64,000 bases of DNA, taken from Micromonospora alfalfae. GTDB lineage: Bacteria > Actinomycetota > Actinomycetes > Mycobacteriales > Micromonosporaceae. This document shows, piece after piece, positions 16,536 to 25,182 of this stretch (its first letter is position 1; every line of letters begins with the position of its first letter). The stretch is taken from positions 1 to 64,000 of the forward strand of contig NZ_JAKKFH010000062.1 in assembly GCF_022230925.1 (NCBI RefSeq), given 5' to 3'. The notes beneath the pieces were generated by a model. It saw only the letters and a program-made list of their open reading frames with translations. It was not told the origin of the DNA and made no database searches. Made by a program: the position numbers and the translations under genes.

Positions 16536-18476
16536 TCACCCCAACACCACGAGGACGACGACAGCGACGACGAGCACGACCACGGCCTGCTGGTAGTACT
16601 GGTACAGCTGGCCGCTCTGCGGCCGACGCGCGAGCTGTCCCAGCCGGCGCATCCCGGCGGCGAGCGCCTCCACGGCACCGTCGAGCCAACGGTCGTCGAC
16701 CCGGGCGGCACGCTGGGCGACGTGTACCACCCCGGTCGAGGCGAGCTCGACGCCCCGGTCGAGAACCCGGTCGTCGAAGGGACCGGCCTGGCGGGACAGC
16801 TTCAGCACCGCCCCGGCTAGGCCCGTGACGGCCCGGTCCAGCACCCGGTCGTCGAAGCGGGCCAGCGCCTCGGCGCAGCGCAGCGTCGGCCGGACAACCA
16901 GGACCTGTGCCGCGGTCTCCATCCCGAGCCAGCGCAGCGCCCACCGCGGTTCAGGGACCGGGCGGCGAGCGACCGCCAGGACGATGGCGAGGGCGATCGC
17001 CCCCGACACCGCGAGCTCGATTAGCGAGAGACGGAATTCTCCTGGACGTCCAACTGCTGCCGAGACCGTCGCGCCAAGCGGTGGGAGAGCCAGCAGCCCG
17101 GAGTAGGCAGCGCCGACCGCGAGCACGACCAGCGGCGCCTGCTCAAGCCCGCTGATCCGGCCGCTGCCCTTCTGCTCCCCGTGCTGGTGTGCGTCGACGT
17201 CGGCCTGCTCGTCGGCGGGCACCCGCCGCCAGATGATGACGAGCATCTTCCCGGCGTAGGCCGCCGACAGCGCCGACGCGGCCAGGCCCACGGCGTAGAG
17301 CCACGGCGATTGGTCGAGGGCCCGGGCGAGGATGACGTCCTTGGTCGCCCACAGCGACAGCGGCGGAATCCCGGCCAGCGCGAGCGCGCCGACGGTGGCC
17401 GACCAGCCGACCAGCCGCCACCGCGCCACGACTGCCCGCAGGCCGGCGAGTTGCTTGGTGCCTAGCGCGCTCAGCCACGCCCCGGCGGCGAGGAACAGCA
17501 GCGCCTTGGTGGCGGCGTGAGCGACCATGTGGGCGGCGCCGCCGGCAACCGCGCCAGCACCGGCGGCCAGCACCACGAATCCGAGTTGGGCCGCGGTGGA
17601 GGCGGCGAGAAGTTGCTTGAGGTCGCGTTGGGCGACCGCTACCGCGCCGAGCAGCAGCGCGGTCGCCGCGCCCACCCACATGGTCGTCGGAGCAGCCCAA
17701 CCGGTCGCGGCGAGCAGCGGTTGCACTCGCAGCAGCAGGTAGCCACCCATGGCGACCATCGCCGCCGAGTGCAGCAGCGCGCTGACCGGGCTTGGGCCAG
17801 CCATCGCCCGGGATAGCCAGAACGACACCGGCAGCTGCGCGGCCTTACCGAGCGCCGCGGCGAGGATCCCGGCGGCGGCCAGGTGCCGCCAGCCGGGGCT
17901 GCTGGCGGGTAGGTCGGCCAGGGCCAGGCCGGCGCCGCCCGCGAGGGCCGCCCCAGCGGCGAGGTAGAGGCCCACGTCTGCGGCGCGGGTGGTGACGAAC
18001 GCGGTCAGGCCGGCCGACACCCGGTCGGCGTCGCGCCACCAGAAGCCGATCAGGGCGTATGAAGCGGCACCCATGATCTCCCAGGCGAACAGCAGCGTCG
18101 GCAATGTGCCTGCGGTGACGGTAAGTGCTGCGGAAGCGGCGAACAGCAGCATCAGTCCGTGGAAACGGGCTTTAGAGCGGTGAATCTCGCCCGCTGCGGC
18201 AAGCAGCACGAGCAGAGTGACCACCGTCAGCATCGGCAGCACGACGGCGCCAAGCCCATCGACGGTTAGCTCGAAACGAGCGCCTGCGAGGAACGGCACC
18301 GACACGGCCGGCTGCGTGACCGCAACTACCAGCGACAGCACCACCGACGCCGCGGCGACGGCAAGCGACGCCGGCGCGGCGGCCCGCTCGGCTCGCCGGC
18401 CCAGGGCCAGCAGTGCCCCCGCCACCGCCGGCACGGCGACAAGCGACCACAACGCCGCCTGCCCGAGGGTGGTCAT
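16536..18476 (-). CDS. nuoL: Complex I-like membrane subunit NuoL
   Basis: This 646-residue subunit is the distal antiporter-like protein of the membrane arm. Conserved parts are FAWEIMGAASYALIGFWW (helix-5 Glu kept) and GKAAQLPVSFWLSRAMAGPS with the pumping Lys, followed by PVSALLHSAAMV. A long C-terminal region with helical segments after residue 480 fits the lateral helix, ending in a hydrophobic anchor of Val-rich residues. ATG 18476 overlaps the nuoK stop as ATGA. It is the subunit whose catalytic residues look most canonical in this operon. Confidence 0.92.
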   Translation of the reverse strand: MTTLGQAALWSLVAVPAVAGALLALGRRAERAAAPASLAVAAASVVLSLVVAVTQPAVSVPFLAGARFELTVDGLGAVVLPMLTVVTLLVLLAAAGEIHRSKARFHGLMLLFAASAALTVTAGTLPTLLFAWEIMGAASYALIGFWWRDADRVSAGLTAFVTTRAADVGLYLAAGAALAGGAGLALADLPASSPGWRHLAAAGILAAALGKAAQLPVSFWLSRAMAGPSPVSALLHSAAMVAMGGYLLLRVQPLLAATGWAAPTTMWVGAATALLLGAVAVAQRDLKQLLAASTAAQLGFVVLAAGAGAVAGGAAHMVAHAATKALLFLAAGAWLSALGTKQLAGLRAVVARWRLVGWSATVGALALAGIPPLSLWATKDVILARALDQSPWLYAVGLAASALSAAYAGKMLVIIWRRVPADEQADVDAHQHGEQKGSGRISGLEQAPLVVLAVGAAYSGLLALPPLGATVSAAVGRPGEFRLSLIELAVSGAIALAIVLAVARRPVPEPRWALRWLGMETAAQVLVVRPTLRCAEALARFDDRVLDRAVTGLAGAVLKLSRQAGPFDDRVLDRGVELASTGVVHVAQRAARVDDRWLDGAVEALAAGMRRLGQLARRPQSGQLYQYYQQAVVVLVVAVVVLVVLG

Positions 18477-18775
18477 CGGGACAGGTCCGCGGCCATGTCG
18501 GTCATGTCCACGCGCCGTACCCGATGCAACGCGGTCGCCACAGCGAAACCCACCGCCATCTCCACGGTCATCGCAACGATGATGACCAGCAACAGCACCT
18601 GTCCCGACGGGTCCGGGGCGAGGAACCACCAGAACCCGGCGGCGGCGAGGATGAGCCCGTTGAGCATCAGCTCGAGGCCCATCATGACCATGACCACCAC
18701 CTGCTGGGACAGCGCGCCGTAGAGACCGACGCTGAACAGCGCCGCGGCCACGAGCAACACGGTCTGCAGGGTCAC
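18473..18775 (-). CDS. nuoK: Complex I-like membrane subunit NuoK
   Basis: This 100-residue, three-helix protein starts at GTG 18775, overlapping the nuoJ stop. The core GLYGALSQQVVVMVMMGLEL carries the conserved Glu of helix 2, and VIIVAMTVEMAVGFAVATAL carries that of helix 3, both parts of the E-channel. Length and order match NuoK well. Confidence 0.92.
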   Translation of the reverse strand: MTLQTVLLVAAALFSVGLYGALSQQVVVMVMMGLELMLNGLILAAAGFWWFLAPDPSGQVLLLVIIVAMTVEMAVGFAVATALHRVRRVDMTDMAADLSR

Positions 18776-19335
18776 CGTCCGACACCCCCTGGTTGCGGAT
18801 CGCGGGCGGGCCGACGGCGCAGGTCGTCGCCGAACCGGTCGTAGCGACCGCGATGGGCGGCCAGCACGACACCGGCGACGATGGTGACTGCCATGACCAC
18901 GCCGACAGCGGCCATGACCAACATCTTGGGACCCATCAGCTCTTCGCCCAACGCCGCCGTGACGTCGTCCGGCGGCGTTCCGCGGCGCGCCGGCCAGGGC
19001 TCGAGGAGAACCCCCGTAGCCAGCAGGACGAACACTGCGATCGACACCGCCAGGGCGTGGCGCTTGTCGTGGACCATGCTCATCGGCATCAGCGCCGGGT
19101 TCATGCCCATGAACATGACCATGTAGACGGCCATGATGGCCATCTCCATGACCATCATGAGGATCGTCACCACACCGACGTAGTTCTGCTGTAGGAGCAG
19201 TACCTGCAGGCCCACGCAGATGAAGGAGACGGCGAGGGAGTAGCTCGCTCGGGCCATCGAGTTCACGATGAACACGGCCGCCCCGGCGAGCACCGCGATA
19301 ACCGCCAGTGCCCAGAACGCCACGTGTGTGATCAT
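18772..19335 (-). CDS. nuoJ: Complex I-like membrane subunit NuoJ
   Basis: This 187-residue protein has five hydrophobic helices. Helix 1-2 (VFIVNSMARASYSLAVSFIC) and the helix-3 region with NYVGVVTILMMVMEMAIM fit NuoJ. The usual EYVGAIAVLFLFVVMM pattern is replaced by a Met-rich version with a Glu at a shifted place. A basic hydrophilic tail follows the last helix. It lies 2 bases after nuoH and overlaps nuoK by GTGA. Confidence 0.85.
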   Translation of the reverse strand: MITHVAFWALAVIAVLAGAAVFIVNSMARASYSLAVSFICVGLQVLLLQQNYVGVVTILMMVMEMAIMAVYMVMFMGMNPALMPMSMVHDKRHALAVSIAVFVLLATGVLLEPWPARRGTPPDDVTAALGEELMGPKMLVMAAVGVVMAVTIVAGVVLAAHRGRYDRFGDDLRRRPARDPQPGGVGR

Positions 19336-19337
19336 GG

Positions 19338-20279
19338 TCAGCTCCTACCGAGGGCGATGCCGGCGACGAGGAGGTCCTGCAGCAGCACGGCGGGCAGCAA
19401 CACGACCCAGCCGACTTCCATGAACAGGTCCGGTCGCGCCGCCGGGAGATGGCGGCGCAGCCAGACGAACACGGCGAGCAGGGCGAGGGTCTTGACCAGC
19501 ACCCACACCCAGGCGGGCAGCAGCGGACCGGCGCCGCCGCCGAGGAACATCGGCACCGCGAACGCCGCACCGGCGGCCAGCAGGGCATACCGGCCGCTGA
19601 GGAACAGCAGCCGGTCAACACCCGACAACTCCACGCTCACCCCACCGGCCACGTCAGGCCCCAATGCCGGGGAGAATGGCCCCCAGACAGCGATGGCCAA
19701 CACGCCCATACAGAAGACGAGGAATGCCACCGGCATCCACACCACGAACCACAGACCTTGTTGAGCGGCCGCGATGGTACCGACATTCAGGCTCGACGCG
19801 GCCACCGCCGGCGCTACCAGCGCAAACATCAGCGGCAGTTCATAGCCGAGTCCGTGAGCCAGAAAGCGGTAACCGCCGACCAGTGAGTACGCGGAGTTGG
19901 CGCCCCAACCCGTCAGCCACACGAACGCCCACGCCAGGACGTCCATGGCGTTGAACCACACCACCCCGACGTCGAGGTCGAACAAGGTCCAATCGCCTAG
20001 CGGCACCACGGTGACGATCATCATCGCCATCACCAGTAGGCCGGCACCCCCGACGCGCCACAGCAGGGTGTCCGCGGCGACGGTGACACGGCGCCGCTGC
20101 CGCATCAACCGGGCCACTTCGCCGATGGGGCGGGTCAGGCCGGTACGGACATCAGCGCCGGCGGCTCGGGCGGACAGGGCACCGTCGAGAACCGCGGCGG
20201 CGAGCACGAGCAGACCCAGCAGACCGGCCGCGGCCAGCACCCAGAGCGGAGCTACGACCCTCACTGACGGGTCAGACAC
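19338..20279 (-). CDS. nuoH: Complex I-like membrane subunit NuoH with changed quinone-site loops
   Basis: This 313-residue subunit normally joins both arms of complex I and forms part of the quinone cavity. Recognisable parts are GWGANSAYSLVGGYRFLAHG then LGYELPLMFAL, and LFMEVGWVVLLPAVL near the end. The usual signature of the first loop (GPNRVG, then a D-x-x-K-x-x-x-K-E run) is instead PIGEVARLMRQRRRV. The acidic PEAEAELVAG loop is reduced to ALGPDVAGG. So the quinone-facing surface has diverged while the helices are kept. GTG 20279 overlaps the upstream gene by 8 bases. Confidence 0.88.
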   Translation of the reverse strand: MSDPSVRVVAPLWVLAAAGLLGLLVLAAAVLDGALSARAAGADVRTGLTRPIGEVARLMRQRRRVTVAADTLLWRVGGAGLLVMAMMIVTVVPLGDWTLFDLDVGVVWFNAMDVLAWAFVWLTGWGANSAYSLVGGYRFLAHGLGYELPLMFALVAPAVAASSLNVGTIAAAQQGLWFVVWMPVAFLVFCMGVLAIAVWGPFSPALGPDVAGGVSVELSGVDRLLFLSGRYALLAAGAAFAVPMFLGGGAGPLLPAWVWVLVKTLALLAVFVWLRRHLPAARPDLFMEVGWVVLLPAVLLQDLLVAGIALGRS

Positions 20280-21807
20280 GGCTCACCTCGCGGTCCGCCG
20301 TCAACGCCTCCAGGTCGAGACTGGCGACGATGAGCCGCGCGGCGGCAAGGTCCCATCCCCGTACGAGATCGGCTACCGCCTCGATCAGCACCGCCGGCTG
20401 GTCGTGCGTTGACTGACCGTCCGCCTGGGCTAGTCCCTGGGCGGCGCGATCAAGCATGCTCAGCAGCCGGTCGCGAACATCACCGCGAAGATGCTCGGGA
20501 AGGTGCCACCGCGCCAGGTCCCGCTCGGTGAGAGGACCGACACGTCGCAGGGACCACCGCAGCAACCACGAACGCCGCACCATCCGCCTCAACCGATACA
20601 GCTGCCGCGAGGCGTGCGCGGTACCGCCGGCTTTCAGCACGGCGTCGCGGACACGGCGGGCATGGGATGCGGCGTCGTCGAAGCCCGCCAGCGCCAACAG
20701 GCCAGCGGCGTTGTCACACCGACGAGCTACGAAAAGATGCCTGCTACTGATCCGAGGGTTGGGCGCGGATGGCCCGGCATCGATGAGACGGGCTTCCGCG
20801 TCGACGATGACGTCGCCCTGAAGGGTGCATCGCAGGACCAGACCCGAGGGCCAGTGCGCGAGCACGGGACCCAGCCGTGCGTGCAGGACGTCCAACTCCA
20901 GGCCGTCGCGGTCCTCAGCGCCGCTGGCGAGCGGGATACCGGCCGGAGCCATGTCCATCGCCCCGTGTCCCATGCCGGCGTGGCCGGTGTGCTCGCCACC
21001 GCCCACGGCATCGTGCGCCATGTCATGGCCACCGCCGTGTCCCTTGCCGTGGTGGCCGCGCTGCGGGGTGTGGTGGTCGTCGTCAGACTCCGTACTGCGG
21101 CCATCGTCGTGCTGCGGGCGGTGGCTACCGTGGCCCATCGCGTCGTGACCCGCCTGCCCAACGGCGTCGTTGTCGCCGTGTCCACCCACCTGCCCACCCT
21201 GCTCGCCGGGCCCCTGCCTGGGTTGGCCCGCGCCCCCGTGATGCTGGGGGTGCGCAGAAGCATCTAATTGGCCTTCGCCGGCGTGGCGGCCTTGCTCGGT
21301 AACGGTGCGCTGTTCACCACCCCCATGCCGTCGGGCGTCTTGCGGTCGGGCCAGGTCTACCCAGTGGGTGGCAGGTTCGTTGCCGCGATCCTCGGCGTGC
21401 TGCCCGTGTGCGCCCCGGTGCTCGGCCGGGTGGTCTTCATGGCGCGCCTCCGCGCCGCGGTCGGCTCGGCGATCGAGGCTGTCGGTCTGTTGACGATCGC
21501 TGTCGCGCAGGCCGGCTTCGGCGGCGTCAAGCGCCGTGCGGGCGGTGTCCGGGGAGTCGACGTCGACACGGATCCTCGGCCCGGGAAGTTGGCTCCACAG
21601 GCGGTTGGCCACCTCGGACAGCTCCGGGCCTGGTGCGCCGCAGACGGCCAGGACATCGGCGTCCGCTGGGGATTGGGCTAGATGCCAGCCTCTGTCGAGG
21701 ATGTGGCGCTCAACCGCGGCGCGCGTGAGCCAGTGTCCGGGGACCTCTATCAGCAGCACGTGCGCGTGGCGGGCCACGAGCTCGGCCCATGTTTTGTTCA
21801 GGCCCAC
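20272..21807 (-). CDS. Large His-rich soluble protein replacing the peripheral arm in the nuo operon
   Basis: This 511-residue protein lies between nuoA and nuoH, where nuoB, C and D normally sit. Residues 1-100 form a small alpha/beta region; ADADVLAVCGAPGPELSEV and the part after it recall NuoB, but the Fe-S cysteines are absent. Residues 120-290 are a low-complexity His/Gly/Asp linker with runs such as HHGKGHGGGHDMAH. Residues 300-511 include LGPVLAHWPSGLVLRCTLQ, faintly like the start of NuoD, and an Arg-rich helical region. GTG 21807 has AAGGGG upstream and overlaps nuoA by 10 bases. Metal binding by the linker is inferred. I do not recognise a known family. Confidence 0.75.
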   Translation of the reverse strand: MGLNKTWAELVARHAHVLLIEVPGHWLTRAAVERHILDRGWHLAQSPADADVLAVCGAPGPELSEVANRLWSQLPGPRIRVDVDSPDTARTALDAAEAGLRDSDRQQTDSLDRRADRGAEARHEDHPAEHRGAHGQHAEDRGNEPATHWVDLARPQDARRHGGGEQRTVTEQGRHAGEGQLDASAHPQHHGGAGQPRQGPGEQGGQVGGHGDNDAVGQAGHDAMGHGSHRPQHDDGRSTESDDDHHTPQRGHHGKGHGGGHDMAHDAVGGGEHTGHAGMGHGAMDMAPAGIPLASGAEDRDGLELDVLHARLGPVLAHWPSGLVLRCTLQGDVIVDAEARLIDAGPSAPNPRISSRHLFVARRCDNAAGLLALAGFDDAASHARRVRDAVLKAGGTAHASRQLYRLRRMVRRSWLLRWSLRRVGPLTERDLARWHLPEHLRGDVRDRLLSMLDRAAQGLAQADGQSTHDQPAVLIEAVADLVRGWDLAAARLIVASLDLEALTADREVSRV

Positions 21808-22142
21808 CGCAGCGCCCCTTCGCGCCACGCCCACAGCACCGCGATGAAGGCGCTGCCGAGGAAGATGAACATTTCGACGATGGCCGTGATCCCGAGCTGG
21901 GCGACCACGACCGCCCACGGGTACATGAACAGCATCTCAACGTCGAACGCGAGAAACAGCAGGGTCGCCAGGTACCACCTCACGTGGTAACGCGAGAGGG
22001 CATGTTCTTCTGGCGGCCAGCCAGATTGGAACGGCAGGACGGTCAGCGGCGCTGACGCGATTGCCACAGCGCGGTGGGCCAGGTACAGGCCAGCCACGAT
22101 CAGCACAGCCACCAGTGCCATGCCCGCCGCGCCTGCGTACAT
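21798..22142 (-). CDS. nuoA: Complex I-like membrane subunit NuoA
   Basis: This 114-residue, three-helix protein has the diagnostic NuoA segment RWYLATLLFLAFDVEMLFM followed by YPWAV. The conserved Asp and Glu of helix 2 are kept. The loop before it (FQSGWPPEEHALSRYHVR) keeps the general shape, but the conserved Cys of the usual FECG is replaced by Ser. ATG 22142 has GGGAG upstream. It is the first gene of the eight-gene operon. Confidence 0.92.
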   Translation of the reverse strand: MYAGAAGMALVAVLIVAGLYLAHRAVAIASAPLTVLPFQSGWPPEEHALSRYHVRWYLATLLFLAFDVEMLFMYPWAVVVAQLGITAIVEMFIFLGSAFIAVLWAWREGALRWA

Positions 22143-22395
22143 TGCCGCTCCCGTAGTTCACCGCCGGATGGGCGTCGCTTCTCCGGCGCTGCTGGTCCTG
22201 ATCCTGCTGCCCATCCCCGCCGTCTCGATCCTTCCGCCACGGCCGGCCGGCGGGGCCGACCTGGGCGAGGATCCACCGTCCGCGCACTCAGGTCGCCAGC
22301 GGCTGACGCCGGAGGCCGTCGTCGCGCATCGTGGCCTGCATCGTCGATTGCCATCTGGTGCCCTGCCCCGGATGGGGAAACCTCGACATCCTCTC

Positions 22396-22415
22396 CTACT
22401 ATTGGACAATAGTAA
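22396..22415. promoter_or_regulatory. BlaI-type operator dyad (site 2)
   Basis: CTACTA-N8-TAGTAA, within a larger 14-base-arm inverted repeat at 22391-22420 with one mismatch. It lies between divergent nuoA and the hydrolase gene with its c-di-AMP riboswitch. The rest of 22143-22640 shows no gene. Confidence 0.6.
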
Positions 22416-22639
22416 GAGAGGCATCCGGAGATCGCGGCGCGGCGAGCCGAAGAGCGGTGACAAGAGCTGCCTGTCTCGGAACGGTCCGGGCGCGCGCGTC
22501 GCCGCCTCGATGGGGACCGCAGCGAGGCCAACCGCATCGCGGCGGAGACGCCACGGCCGGTCACAGACAGTCACCTTCGACCGGCCGCTTGATCCGCTTT
22601 TAGGACTAGATGGTGTGAACACTAATGGGATAGTCTCAC

Positions 22640-22797
22640 TGTCGGTCACCGCCGAAAGCGCGCAATGGCGCCTGCGGTGCCACCGCGTAATCGCCGAAAG
22701 GCGAGCCGGGGACCCGAGCCCCTGGGGTGAATCCGCGCCAGCGGTAGGGGCTACTTCCGCTCCGAACCCGACAGCTAACCCGGTCCGCGGACGATGG
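22640..22797 (+). ncRNA. c-di-AMP riboswitch (ydaO-yuaA)
   Basis: The stretch shows conserved ydaO blocks in order: a GCCGAAAGGC hairpin loop, CCGGGGACCC, TGGGGTGAATCC, AGGGGCTACTTCC, then CCGAACCCGACAGCTAACCC, followed at once by the ribosome binding site. In actinobacteria these riboswitches sit upstream of cell-wall hydrolase genes and switch them off at high c-di-AMP. Boundaries are approximate. Confidence 0.88.
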
Positions 22798-22808
22798 AAG
22801 GAAACACT

Positions 22809-23828
22809 GTGACGGCACCCCTACGCCGCTGGTTGACACCTGTGGTGGCCGTACTCGCTGCCCTGACGGTCCATCTCGGACCGGCGCCAGCGATCGCCGC
22901 CCCCTCCACGCCCACCCCTTCAGGACACGAGGAGGACAACGAACCTCAGTTGCTCAGCGACGTCGTCAAGGCGCGCAACCGCGACTACAGCAAGGCCAAG
23001 GCCAATCTCGCGAAATCACAAGAACGCCAGTTGGAACTCGCGATGGAGGCAAACCGGGCGCAGGGCGAGTTGGATGCTCTGGCGCCCCAGGTCAGCCAGA
23101 TCGCCGCACGGTCCTACCGAACTGGCCGTATCGGTGCGGTCGCGATGCTGCTGGACAGCAACAGCCCCGACTCATTCGTCCGGCGAGCCGCGGCTCTCGA
23201 TGAGCTCAACATGACTAACGCAGCGAGATTGGCCGAGGTGAAAGCGGCTAGGAACCGGGCAGAGCAGGCAAAATTGGCACTCGACGTTGAAGTGCGCAAG
23301 CAGCAGAAGCTTGCGAACGACATGGCGCGGCAGAAACGCGAGGCGGAGAAGGCACTCTCGCTCGTCGGAGGTCAGGGCTTCACCGCAGGTCTGGTGTCCG
23401 CGACGTCGCCCGTGGCCCGCATCGCCCCCGGTCGTACGTCCGACGGGGACTGGCGACCCGAGTCGTGCACGGAGAACGACCCCACCACCTCCGGCTGCAT
23501 CACCCCCCGAACACTGCACATGTACAAGGAGGTCAAGCGGGCCGGCTTCAACCGGTTCGTCGGCTGCTACCGCCCGGGCGGCCCCTGGGAGCATCCCAAA
23601 GGCCTAGCCTGCGACTGGTCGCTGCAGAAGAGCGGCTTCCGCCCCTGGTACAACAACGACACACGAATGTACGGCAACAATCTCGCCGCGTTCCTCCTGC
23701 GCAACGCCGACCGGCTCGGCATCTACTACGTCATCTGGAACCGCCAAATCTGGTTCCCGGCCACCGGTTGGAAGTCCTACAGCGGACCCTCCAACCACAC
23801 CGACCACGTCCACGTGTCACTGCTATAG
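22809..23828 (+). CDS. Secreted cell-wall hydrolase with ARB-07466-like C-terminal domain
   Basis: This 339-residue protein has a signal peptide (about 1-32), a long coiled coil (about 50-190, DYSKAKANLAKSQERQLEL and on) and a C-terminal domain from about 225. That domain has Cys pairs, ARHIS-like order CYRPGGPWEHPKGLACDWS and the ending HTDHVHVSL, which suit a zinc peptidase of the D-Ala-D-Ala carboxypeptidase fold. GTG 22809 is chosen because GGAAGGAAA lies just upstream. Coiled coil plus hydrolase resembles the RipA/EnvC style of division enzymes. It is under a c-di-AMP riboswitch and near a BlaI-type dyad. Confidence 0.82.
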   Translation: MTAPLRRWLTPVVAVLAALTVHLGPAPAIAAPSTPTPSGHEEDNEPQLLSDVVKARNRDYSKAKANLAKSQERQLELAMEANRAQGELDALAPQVSQIAARSYRTGRIGAVAMLLDSNSPDSFVRRAAALDELNMTNAARLAEVKAARNRAEQAKLALDVEVRKQQKLANDMARQKREAEKALSLVGGQGFTAGLVSATSPVARIAPGRTSDGDWRPESCTENDPTTSGCITPRTLHMYKEVKRAGFNRFVGCYRPGGPWEHPKGLACDWSLQKSGFRPWYNNDTRMYGNNLAAFLLRNADRLGIYYVIWNRQIWFPATGWKSYSGPSNHTDHVHVSLL

Positions 23829-23942
23829 CAGCCTCGCCTGACTCCCCCCGCCAAACGGGGATCTCGTCAGTCTGGTGATGGCCTCCCGTGTTGCGCCGGG
23901 GCAGCATGCTGCGCACCTGCTTGTTGCCCCGGCAGGCGACGG

Positions 23943-25121
23943 TCAGCGTTTCGGGCGGAGGGCATCAACGCGGGCGACAGATTGGTCGATGTGCGTCTCG
24001 GTGAGCTGTCCGCGTCGAACAAGAGCAACCACAGTGTCGAGCGTCTTGTCGAAAACGTCTGGCTCGTACACCTGCTGGTTGGCGAAGACCAGCAGGTCGA
24101 CACCCGCCTGCAGCGCCAGGTGGGCCGCCTCCGCGGACCCGTAGCGGCGGGTGATGGCAACAGCCTGCATGTCGTCGCTGACCACTGGCCCCTGCCAACC
24201 GAGTTCACCGCGGAGCAGATCCGTCACGATTGGGCGCGACAGCGACGCCGGCCGGTCCGGGTCCAACCGGGTGTTGAGCACGTGGGCGGCCATCACACAG
24301 TCCGCCAGCCCGGACCGGATGAGTCGTCGGAACGGCTCCAGCTCGACGGGCTGCCAGGTGGAGCTGACATCGACGACCTCAAAGTCGGTGTTACCGGCGG
24401 CGCTGCCCGATCCTGGGAAGTGCTTGAGCGTGGTCTTCACACCGGCGGCCCGATGAACCTGGATCTCCTCGGTGGCGTTGCTGACGACGACGTCGGGATC
24501 GGCGGAGAAACTACGGCCGAGTTTTCCAATCGCCCGGCTCTCCGGGTTGACGTTCAAATCCACGACCGGCGCGTAGTTGAGGTTGACCCCGATCTGCGTC
24601 AGGCTGGCGACCAGGCCGCGCGCCCATTCGCGTGTCGCCGTCGCCGAGTTCTCGGCGCCGATCTCCGCCTGTGACTTGGTCGCGGCAAAGCCGTTAGCCG
24701 GGTTCAGCCGGCTGGTCCGCCCCCCTTCCTGATCGATCGACACGATGAGCCGGCCCGGCGACGCGTCCTTCAGATCCTTGATGAGCGCGGTCACCTGCTG
24801 TGGTGACCGAATGTTGCGCTCAGAATCGGTTTCCAGGTCCCGATCGAACAGGATCACTCCGCCGAGTCCGGCCCTGATCGCCCTGACGATCCAGTCGTCA
24901 CGATTCACCCGGTCACCGCGAAAGCCCACCACGAGCAGGCTGGCGATCTTCCGGCGGAGCGCTGCCTCATCCACCTGCCCGGCGGTAGGTCGAGCAGTTC
25001 GGGTGGACGGCGACCGTGTCGGAGCCGTGGCTTGGCTGGCCTGGCAGGCGGTCAGTGCGGCCACGGCGGCCGAGCCGGCTCCCGTGAGCAGCAACCGGCG
25101 AGGCAGACGCACCTTGTTCAC
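23943..25121 (-). CDS. NagZ-like GH3 beta-N-acetylhexosaminidase lipoprotein
   Basis: This 392-residue lipid-anchored GH3 enzyme should cut N-acetylglucosamine from muropeptides or chitin fragments. The lipobox is LTAC near residue 25. Family motifs are IVSIDQEGGRTSRLN near 135, KHFPGSG near 235 (the NagZ KHFPGxG) and SDDMQA near 315. NagZ uses a flexible Asp-His pair in that region; the Asp is visible, but the paired His of KHFPGHG-type loops is less clear. It starts at GTG 25121, with no strong ribosome site, so it may be leaderless. A perfect palindrome lies 62 bases upstream. Confidence 0.85.
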   Translation of the reverse strand: MNKVRLPRRLLLTGAGSAAVAALTACQASQATAPTRSPSTRTARPTAGQVDEAALRRKIASLLVVGFRGDRVNRDDWIVRAIRAGLGGVILFDRDLETDSERNIRSPQQVTALIKDLKDASPGRLIVSIDQEGGRTSRLNPANGFAATKSQAEIGAENSATATREWARGLVASLTQIGVNLNYAPVVDLNVNPESRAIGKLGRSFSADPDVVVSNATEEIQVHRAAGVKTTLKHFPGSGSAAGNTDFEVVDVSSTWQPVELEPFRRLIRSGLADCVMAAHVLNTRLDPDRPASLSRPIVTDLLRGELGWQGPVVSDDMQAVAITRRYGSAEAAHLALQAGVDLLVFANQQVYEPDVFDKTLDTVVALVRRGQLTETHIDQSVARVDALRPKR

Positions 25122-25182
25122 GTTCGCACAGTATGGCCCCCCAGGTCTCGACGCTGAGAAAACGCAATGGAGTCACTCGTCC

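Noticed and set aside
20491..21681. Long plus-strand frames opposite the His-rich nuo-operon protein
   Set aside because: They are mirror frames of a GC-rich, His-coding region. They have no ribosome site or family match, and the minus-strand gene is fixed by overlaps with nuoA and nuoH.
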